Part shown: one piece after another, positions 56,136 to 64,000 of the stretch
Numbering within the stretch: position 1 is the stretch's first letter
How the letters are laid out: each line of letters starts with the position of its first letter
Assembly: GCA_905221605.1 (NCBI GenBank)
Contig: CAJNDS010002119.1
Span: 248,001-312,000 of the forward strand
Direction: 5' to 3'
Length of the DNA stretch: 64,000 nucleotides
Source of the DNA: Symbiodinium natans
Lineage: Eukaryota; Sar; Dinophyceae; Suessiales; Symbiodiniaceae
The notes under the pieces: generated by a model
What the model was told of the DNA's origin: nothing
The model's input: the letters and a program-made list of their open reading frames with translations, nothing else
Databases searched by the model: none
Program-made: the position numbers and the translations under genes

Positions 56136-59100
56136 GCCCAAGGGGCCTATGACTTTTCGATAGGGGCCTATCGGGAGGCCGGAAATGGCATAGGGGAGCG
56201 TTTACAACTACAAGCAAATGTGGTAAAAAAGCCTTTCACACGGCACAGATTGGGCGCGACAAACCCCGACCTTTTTCACCTGCGAACAACAACGACAACA
56301 GCCGTGGCCGAGATGCACAATCTGGGCAGAAGCCAAGGTGGTGCCATGTGGTGCCTATAGATGCGAGATGATGTACAGGCTGTGCAGGTGCTGCTCTACA
56401 AACAGCTCGAAGCGAAGCTACTCGCTAGCAACCAATCCCAGGCATGTATATGCTGTGACTCTGTAGGGCGTAGATTCGGCGTAGAGTGTAAGAAGGCAGC
56501 TCTACTCTACAGAAGGAACTTCGAAATCGAAAGTGCGTTGAAAGCACGCTTCGCCTCCCTCCAGACACCGGAGAGATCGGTTAACAAGGACATCTACTAA
56601 AATCTGCCACTTCTCGCCGATGCAAGGGGCCCGACACTGGATCCCATTGTGCCGTCCAGCTCTGGCTCCACCTGGAAAAGGGAGGCTTCAGGAGGCTTCG
56701 AGCTTCTGAGACTGATTTCAGTGTCGTATTGCTTCGAGCCTCCATGTACACCTCGAGCTCCTCGCTCCAGTAACCTAACAACAGGGATGACGGTTGTCAG
56801 GAACATGTAACGGGAGCACGGCGGGTGTTTCCAGCAACCAGACGGGGCGGGCATGTCAAGAACACGCGTGGGCCGAATCAGCCACAATCCGAAAACCCTG
56901 ACTCAGCACCCTTCCTTCCCGACTCTGCTTGGTCGACTCATGTCTGGTGTGCTGTGTCCATGCTCTCACCGTCCAGCCTGGTAGAGGTGACTCCGACAGT
57001 TTTTTGATGCCTTTTCCCGCAAGCTATCTCTGCCAACTCGCCTGTCTGTCTGGCGGGTGCAAGCAAAAAGCTTTCAGAAGATGGGTCTGCCGCCAGCAAG
57101 ATGACACATAGAATCACATAGAAATGCGGTGAAAACATGCATTAGCTCGTAGTCTGCGGGCTGCTGACGGAGCCCATCATCCGGCGCAAAGGCTAGCCGG
57201 CCACGCCCCTCCTATCTTACTGGCTATTGCCACCAAGTGGGGAATGGCGCTTGGAAATGCGTAAAGCGAAGATCCTACACCAAGAGTGCAGAATATGAGA
57301 GATCTTTGCAGGTTACCTCTCATCGAGCTACGTGGCATGCAGCACAGGACGAAGGGCTGTGCTCCCTTCATCCGCATGCCTCCAGAAGCCCAGCTCTTAA
57401 GCGTCTAGCAGCTTGGCACTTGTCTGCAACCAGTGCGAGCGCTGCACGCTACTTGCGCAGCTGCAGCCACCGACTAAACAACTAGGTACAACACAACCTT
57501 GCAACGCCACGAGGCCACTAAAGCTTGCTGAGACCCTGCTGTGTGGAGGCTCACAGGTAGATCCCATACGACACCGAATGTCGTGTCGACAATTGCTCAT
57601 AAATCCTATCATCCCAAGCACGGATAGCCCTCCAATGCCAGTACTCTGTATGATATGTCCGCTTGAATGAATTTCAGGCATTTCATTTTGGCATCCGTAT
57701 ATGAAGTCCATCGTTTGGTATGGAGACTGTCTTACACATCCGGCCATGCATACAAAGGCGGTCTCTGCATAAAAGCCCACCAACCCGTAGCTTGCCTTTG
57801 ATATCCGCATCTAGCGCCTAGCATTCTACTAGAGTTGCACCATGGTGCACCTTGTGAACGCATCTGGTCATTGGCGATTTCGAAACTTTCTGGTGAGCTG
57901 TGAACAGCCAACACCGGCGGACGTTCTTGATCTCTTCATGTTCTTTGACACTTCCGGAGCTCCTCAAACCAGCCTACAATACAAAGGGGCCAGGGGAGTT
58001 CTACTTCACATTCACCAGCGGTCACCGGCCCGTAGGAGTGGGCCATGCAATGTGCATGGCACTTCGAAACGCCGGCGCCGCGGCTAGGCTGAAATTACGA
58101 GAAAGTTCATGTGTTCATGGAGCCCAATCCCCACTTACTACAGCCAGCCGCAGTCACCGTGCGTTGCATCTAAATCCACGATTGCAATAATGCAAGCAAA
58201 CACCTGGCAAGAGCAAAAACTGGCAAAAGGATGTCCGCCTCAGTATGGATCGTGCAGCTGCTACAGCTGGCGACAAGAATTTAAAGCGAAGCTTGCTGCA
58301 GAGGATGCAACATAGTCGGGCTTCGGCTTCCTCTTTGCCGTCGAGCAAACAATGGGCTTTCATGACTTTCATGGTCGCCACATCGGAACTAAAGCAACGA
58401 CCCGACCGCAATCGACAGGCTGTTGCTGATGTGGGCCAATTGTGAGCCCCTGTGCAAGCCGTTTCTCAAGCTTGAGGCTTTTCATAAGCCTCGCCCGCGG
58501 CGAAGGTGCATTCGTCATTATTTGTTGCTGATGGGACTGGACAGAAAGGATTTGAATGTAGCATAGGGAGAAGGCGCACCATGAAACTAAGTCTACCAGC
58601 AGCTGTTCGACATCCGCACTGATACAAAACCCCCAAAGGGCATGATACCTGAGCTGTGCCAGACTCCATCAGACAGATATCCTGACCGAGCCGTCACCTC
58701 TTCACCCCAGCAGAACTTCGAAAAGATCCACGTTCGGCAGGCGCTGGGCCTCACATGGTCTCATAAAAACTGATGTGAGATGAAGAAGCTGGGCTGAACA
58801 CCCAATTCCAGATTCTCCAGCCGTCACTGCTGCCGAAGGACACGACGTGTGAAGGGAAAAGGAGTTGGAGGAACGCCAGTCGGGCCAAAGATCCTCAGCT
58901 TCCAACATCACAACGCCTTGCCTCCGTTCGATCAGATACAACCGTGTGTTCTGACTTTTCCTTTTTTTCCCTCCTGCACAGCTGGGGCGAATCCACATTT
59001 TCCTTTGACAGCAGGGGTTTGAGCTTTCCATTGGCCCAGGTCACGACACGTTCCGCAACAAACCAGTGACCCTGCAACAGGTCCAGAATTTTGCTATGCA

Positions 59101-60790
59101 GCAGTGTCCTTGCGTCTCCTACTTCGGAATCCTAGACCTCGTGTGCAAAGAGTTTCTAATTCCTTTGTCGTTCGTCCAAAGGATGACCGAATAGTATTCT
59201 GAGGTTAAAACTAGCGAAAGCCTTCACAGATTGACTAGGCACTGTTCCCACGCAACAGCTTCCGTAGCAGTAGTCCGCCTGACATGCTGCCTGGCTGCCT
59301 ATTAAACCCGCATGTACGTAGAGTTGCTCGCCAGGACATAAAGAACCCCACGCAGTCGGGCATAAATTCATGCTGCAGGCAGAAGGCCGCTTCAGCTGCT
59401 CCTCTTGGTTGCAAGGTTCGGGCGAAGCAGCACTGGCGGCCCGCTCCTTGCTAGACCTAAAGAGGGCATTTGTCGAAGGAGTCAGGTCAAGCTTCACTGA
59501 AGTTCCAACTTCCATGTCTGCCCATGTGGTTTGATGTCGTTTCGAGGTGCTGTTGCCTTCGCAATGACATGGTCTAGTCTCTTGTGTCAATGCGAGGAAT
59601 TAAGCCAAAGGCCTCGCAGATGCTCGCGATGGGCTGCGTCCTGGGCTCAGAGAGCGGTGCTTCTTGCACAGAGCGACCGATCACAGAGCACTTAGCATGC
59701 TTTGTAGAATCTACTCTTGCTTTGCGGGCTGGATCGCAATGGGCTCTCACTGAGTCCAGCTCCATTCCGAGTGCATGCCGCATCTGCAGGGGCAGATTGG
59801 TTGATTGGATTTCCACAAGCTACATCCGCAAAGACTGCGCAAAGAGTACAATGCGGCTCAAATCGTAATGGAGCGACAAACTCAAACGTCACAAGCCCTG
59901 GCCACCTGCGCCTTGATTGGAAGGACGAGGGGATGAAGGTGGCAATGCAGCATTCGCTGGTTGAGTCTTCCTGTCCGTTTCAGATGACTGCATGGCGGCC
60001 TTGGTGCTCGGCAAGCTCACGCTTCGCACAGCAATCCTCCTCTTCAACTCCCTGGCCATCACATGTCAACTCAACTGGCACAGCCGCTACACTAGCAGAG
60101 GATGCACAACTCTCTCGGCCCTGGTCATGCAGTGCACCAACTTGGCCAGGCTGCTGCTCCAGAGACTCGGCTGGTCTCGCGGGCCAGCGGTTGATGAAAG
60201 GCACAAAAAACTACAAATAGCTTGATCCCATGCGGCATCGAAACCACATTAAGCATTGGACAATAGCCTCCCATGCGGCACAGCGTGCGCTACATGTTCC
60301 ATGCACCGCAACAACTCCGGATTCCCTCTTGCAGCTCTCTGGGCCCCCCTTCTCTAAGCCCCGCCTCGCCTCGAGGATGGCCTCACAGGGGCTGTGGCGG
60401 CCCGCGCCATGCCTTGACCGCCATCTGTACTTTGCACTTCCGCTTTTGCAACTTGCGACGGTATACTGGCAGCAGCCTGTTGCTGGAACCGGCCGGAACT
60501 GCAGCGGTTCTCTGAGCGGTTCTCAACAGCGATTGCGAGCAGCTTCATGGTCCTTGACTGCAACTGGGGCCTCAGCTTCAGCACCGCCTCGGCTTCAGCA
60601 CCGCCAAGCAGCATGCCTCGACAAAGGGCCACATGGATCTCGGACACAAAACGGACATTGCTCAATGCAAAGCCTTCGATCACCGATCCACATTCCTGAG
60701 ATCTAAACCCCTTCTGCGATCCCCTTCTGCGATGGCCGAGGGCCAAGGTAATCAGTGGAAGCTGGAACTTCGCGTTCAGAAGTTTACAAA
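56136..60790. other. No gene recognised
   Basis: Open frames of 60-167 codons occur on both strands (longest 59717-60220 plus, 59590-59156 minus, 57810-57397 minus), but none contains a motif I can name. The minus-strand segment around 60690-60500 (KLLAIAVENRSENR and flanks) is the most protein-like. A triple GGGGCCTAT repeat lies at about 56145-56175. Confidence 0.4.
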
Positions 60791-60792
60791 GT

Positions 60793-62540
60793 GTGTGTCA
60801 GTCTGAAGGGCCTCAAGGTGGGAAGCAGGCACTGGCGACACCTACAGTAGCCAACATGGAAGATAAGGAGTGCAATCGCAGGATAAAACACCAGCCAAGA
60901 AGCGGCGCACAACAAAGCACCAAAAACACCATGATGCATGCGGATTCACCGGAGTTGGTACCTGTCGTGCGATGTTTTTACGGGAACCGTTCCGCTAACT
61001 ATTGGTGGGATGCCCCAAGCTCTTGCGGGAACATCATGGCGACCCGCGAGCCTTGGGTCCTTTTGCTCGAGGACAACAAGGACAACACGACGACTTGTAT
61101 GTCCTTACTACGCGCGAGCTGCGTGGGCGGATGCGTTGCTCGAGCGATTGCGCCTATAGGCCTTGGAATGCAGATGCTCTTGTTTGATTTTTCTACGAAG
61201 TCGAGCTATGCTTCTTGGCCACCATGTATTGTGCGGTTCTTTTTTCTTCCCGGCCTTACCCCCGACAGCTGTGAGCCCGTGCTCATGGCGATGATGCACT
61301 GTGAACGAAGCCCCCCATGCCCGCTGCCGGTGGGGAAAGTTCACGTTCTTGGCATGCCTCTGGAGCGCCCGCCGAGGCGCGGCAGCGGGCCCGGGGCAAC
61401 AAACGATGCCTTCGTCGTAGTGATGCTTTCAGGCGCTTGGTCGCGCGTGCGACCAGGCGCCTTGGTGTTGGCTTCCCTCCCATTCCGGTTTTGTCACCAA
61501 AACCGGGACGGAGGCGCTCTCCAAGGTTTGCGGGTTGCCACGGGGCCCCCAGGGCCACAGTGCTATCTGTTGATGCCCGGAGCTTTCAATCATGTCTCCC
61601 GCCAGGCCATGCTGGAAGGCATGCGCTCCCGGCCTGAGCTTGCTCTGTGCCTAGCCTTCGCCAAGCAAGTCTACGGCGCTAACCGTCGCTACATTTGGGT
61701 TGACGACGCGTGCCACAGCCACATCATCACGCAGCGCGAGGCGAGCAGGGTGAAAGCAATTTTGTCGCAAGTTTCCAATAAACTGAGCAAGTGGGATTCT
61801 ATGACACATTAGGAGTCGACAACGCGCTTGCGCTGGCCAAAGCACTGCATGGAAGCTTCATCTTTTGCTAGCTTGCATTTGACGAACGTGTTTGACTACG
61901 TTGAGTCCGACATCACAGCTCTAATTCACCAAGGGATGCCGCGACATTTGCTGTCTGCTGTTGTGCTTGCATCACGCACAGACAGGCTACATCATGTGAA
62001 GCCCACGATGTCAAGTTCAACATGGTGCAACAAGGTGATGCATGGAGCCTCTCTCTTTTCAATTGCCGGCGTGAAGTATGCAACACAAACGAATTCTGTA
62101 GAATCAGCACTCCTGACATACAGCTGGTGTTGATGCGAGAGGACAACATAACCGTGTATTCAAACCAGCAAACATGATGGAAACATTTGGCGCAAAACTG
62201 AGAGCCGTTGGGCCAGTGCGACTTCCAACTGAATGCTTCAAAAACCCCGCATGCCCCAATGTGTCGCTGGATGTTGCCAGTGACGTGCCGGAATGCCTAT
62301 TTCTCTCCACGTGGGACGACACTCGCGCGCCTGGCACGACAGCACGAGGTCGAATTGCATAGAAAGTCGGGCAGCTTGGCGCAACTTTCAGCGGCACGGC
62401 TCGAGCCAGGCCACGCAGCTCAGAATTTCACGGTGCCTCCAATTTGTCCTGGATGGCGAACAACTCGGCAAGCTGTCTGGGAAGCTTGGACGTTGCTGGA
62501 CCGCGGCGCTTCAGATGTGGAAGGTCGGTTCGAGAACTGA
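60793..62540 (+). mobile_element. Decayed reverse transcriptase, plus strand
   Basis: A 339-codon open frame (60793-61812) ends with FNHVSRQAMLEGMRSRPELA and then VYGANRRYIWVDDACHSHII. This resembles the DAxxAFDxVSR...Y.W.D...H.I.Q segment of a reverse transcriptase group common in dinoflagellates. The preceding ATVLSVDARS lies in another frame (about 61575-61605), so a frameshift separates D from AFN. The QGDPL and YADD blocks expected next are not found. FQLNASKT near 62215-62235 resembles the later block but is also out of frame. The N-terminal part of the open frame is unrecognised. This is a broken element copy. Confidence 0.5.
61431..61462. other. Strong hairpin (14-bp arms, 4-nt loop)
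   Basis: Left arm AGGCGCTTGGTCGC (61431-61444), loop GCGT, right arm GCGACCAGGCGCCT (61449-61462). The arms pair with one mismatch-like T/G position. It lies within the reverse transcriptase remnant. Confidence 0.8.
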
Positions 62541-62700
62541 CAGGACTGATGGGACGTGCAACACCAAATGGTGGGAGAGCTCAGGGCTTCTTCCCACGCT
62601 TGCATCCGCTTGCCTCATCCTCATATGGCTTCTCGGTCATGTTCAAGGATTCCAGTCCCAAACCCCTCCAGCACCGGCGTCGGGCTCGGGGCATGCTAGC
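62513..62700 (+). repeat. Dispersed repeat, copy 2
   Basis: Same family as 54438-54580: GATGTGGAAGGTC, GGGACGTGCAACACCAAATG and GGTCATGTTCAAGGATTCCA, followed by GTCCCAAACCCCTCCA. It has about 45 bp extra in the middle. It follows the reverse transcriptase remnant on the same strand and may be its 3' end. Confidence 0.75.
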
Positions 62701-63571
62701 AAAACTTCAAGCGGCTGGCGCACAAATTTGATTGAAGAGGACCTGCACTCAGAACTGGCATTGGAGCAATACTTTCTACCCAACCCCTGGACCCTGAACC
62801 TGAAAGGGTTCTATTTTCGACAACCCACCTTGTCTGTACAGGTTTCTGGGTGGTTTTATCGTTCTAACCTGCCCCCCTTGTATTCGAAGGCTTGCGGGGA
62901 CATCCCCACCTGAACCACAGTCCTGCTGAGGTAGCCGACCCCCCCCTGCCAGGCCAATTGCCACGGAAGCGCCTCCTGTTTTTCTGGCGGACGGGGGGGT
63001 GGAGGGGTTTAGGGCTGAGACAGTTCTGCAACTGCCAACAGCCCAACTTCTTGCTATGCATACGAAGATGTTTCTTCTTGAAAGTAAACGAATAAGAGTT
63101 GGCACAGAAAGACTCAGGCAAGCCAAACGCTAAGGGGTCACACGTAAGGTTACCGAGCGACTGCATTTGTCGCCATATTTGCGATACACGCTAACCTCGC
63201 TTATAAGGACTCCGGAACCGACAAGTAACCCTTCTCCAAGCCTCACATTCAGAAAACCTTGAATATTTAAGGCAGGATGATTTCTTCATGGGCCTGCATC
63301 TTGGCCAACTCGAGCTGCGCAAGCTCTGCACGGTCACCGAAGGGGCAGCAATGCGAGTGAGTGTGCACGTCCCCAGCCTTTCCCCGATGGTGCCACCATT
63401 TAAGCCGGAGCAGCGCGGCTGAAGTCCTCATCAAACACTTGCTGTTAAGGACCTATGGAGGGTAGAGACCCCTTAAGGGCCCAATGATTAGTTGTAGGCG
63501 GTAGAGGGATTGCTTGGACAGGATTAGCTGCTTTGGGGCTAGTGCTAGGCTCAAATCATCCACACTTTTTT

Positions 63572-63997
63572 CTAAGCTTCCTCAAGAGGCAAGGAAAACA
63601 CATCCACGAACTCCCAGCCATTCTCCCTGCACATCTCCAATGCAAGTCGGTCCATTCGCCACTTGAACAGTTGCGTTTGTGTAAAATACTGTGTTGCTGC
63701 TAGGTTGCCTTGCGCAGCACAAGACAGCCAAATGATCCGCTTTCTCTTTGCATGTGCCTGAAGCAATTTTGCCAACCTCTTCAGGTTGATCCTGTATTGT
63801 TGCAAAAGTTTTGGCTTCGGGTTGATCTTGTTGCACAGGTCGTGATCACAAGAGTGTAGGACAACAATGCTGAAAGCGTTCAGCTGCTTTGCAAGCTCCC
63901 GGCCAACTTGCCTGTCGGCCAAATTACCCAACCCTTTGCACTGCGGTGAGCGCAAGTAGCTCCACTGCGGAGAATGAATGACGGCGCGTCCACCCAA
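63572..63997 (-). CDS. SGNH/PC-esterase-like hydrolase, C-terminal part
   Basis: The frame is open at the window edge (5' end missing) and ends with a stop at 63572. It reads FSIVVLHSCDHDLCNKI, then LKRLAKLLQAHAKRKRIIWL, QYFTQTQLFKWRMDRLA and ENGWEFVDVFSLPLEEA. This pattern (a V-V-L-x-S...H-D-L strand, RIIW strand, GWEFVDV strand) matches the distal half of SGNH/GDSL-type PC-esterase domains. The nucleophile Ser block would lie off-window. The enzyme's substrate (often an acylated sugar or a lipid) cannot be told. The protein could continue through another intron after LEEA. Confidence 0.6.
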   Translation of the reverse strand: MGGRAVIHSPQWSYLRSPQCKGLGNLADRQVGRELAKQLNAFSIVVLHSCDHDLCNKINPKPKLLQQYRINLKRLAKLLQAHAKRKRIIWLSCAAQGNLAATQYFTQTQLFKWRMDRLALEMCRENGWEFVDVFSLPLEEA

Positions 63998-64000
63998 GGT

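Noticed and set aside
59156-59590. 144-codon minus-strand open frame
   Set aside because: Cys- and Ser-rich composition without a recognisable pattern; no splice partners found.

Overview
The window reads as nuclear DNA of a dinoflagellate, probably of the Symbiodiniaceae/Suessiales type. This is inferred from gene architecture, not from a marker gene. Genes are built from many short exons (about 30-120 nt). Intron donors mix GT with GC and GA, and acceptors are usually AG followed by G. TTTAGGG (CCCTAAA) arrays lie inside the sequence, retroelement debris is abundant, and almost every recognisable gene is on the minus strand, as expected of long unidirectional dinoflagellate gene clusters. 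I found no rRNA, tRNA, CRISPR array or bacterial-type operon.

Layout. 1-1.65 kb: no gene seen. 1.65-4.6 kb: a mosaic of at least five adjacent minisatellites (units of 42, 36/42, 42, 61, 74 and 14 bp). 5.3-5.9 kb: the 3' end of an ankyrin-repeat gene. 6.6-7.8 kb: an intronless 396-codon gene resembling the ADP-ribosyl cyclase/CD38 family. 9.6-12.3 kb: a PPPDE (DeSI-type) cysteine isopeptidase gene whose seven exons can be joined in frame. 15.5-31.3 kb: a very long gene for a voltage-gated cation channel, running from S1 at 31.2 kb to a C-terminal EF-hand and a stop at 15.5 kb. Its introns hold a KDZ-like transposase gene (about 20.8-25.9 kb), TTTAGGG arrays, a 9-bp ACGGGCTCT repeat, an AT-rich island and a 102-bp tandem repeat. 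33.5-34.3 kb: coding-like exons of an unrecognised gene. 38.4-48.8 kb (perhaps from 36.2 kb): a multi-KH-domain RNA-binding protein gene with at least five KH modules, each split over tiny exons. 50.1-52.9 kb: a complete five-exon ABCF (GCN20/ABCF3-like) ATPase gene of 788 codons plus stop. 53.8-54.4 kb: a decayed non-LTR reverse transcriptase on the minus strand. 55.1-56.1 kb: a degenerate CCCTAAACAAA tract. 56.1-60.8 kb: nothing recognised. 60.8-62.7 kb: a second decayed reverse transcriptase, on the plus strand. 63.6-64.0 kb: the C-terminal part of an SGNH/PC-esterase-like gene running off the window.

The genes do not form a pathway. Their plausible roles are membrane excitability and Ca2+ signalling (the channel and, if catalytic, the cyclase-like protein), ubiquitin/SUMO-type deconjugation (PPPDE), RNA binding (KH protein) and translation or ribosome-associated ATPase activity (ABCF). 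Exon joins were worked out by eye from frame closure and family motifs. A few of them are alternatives, as noted in the entries.
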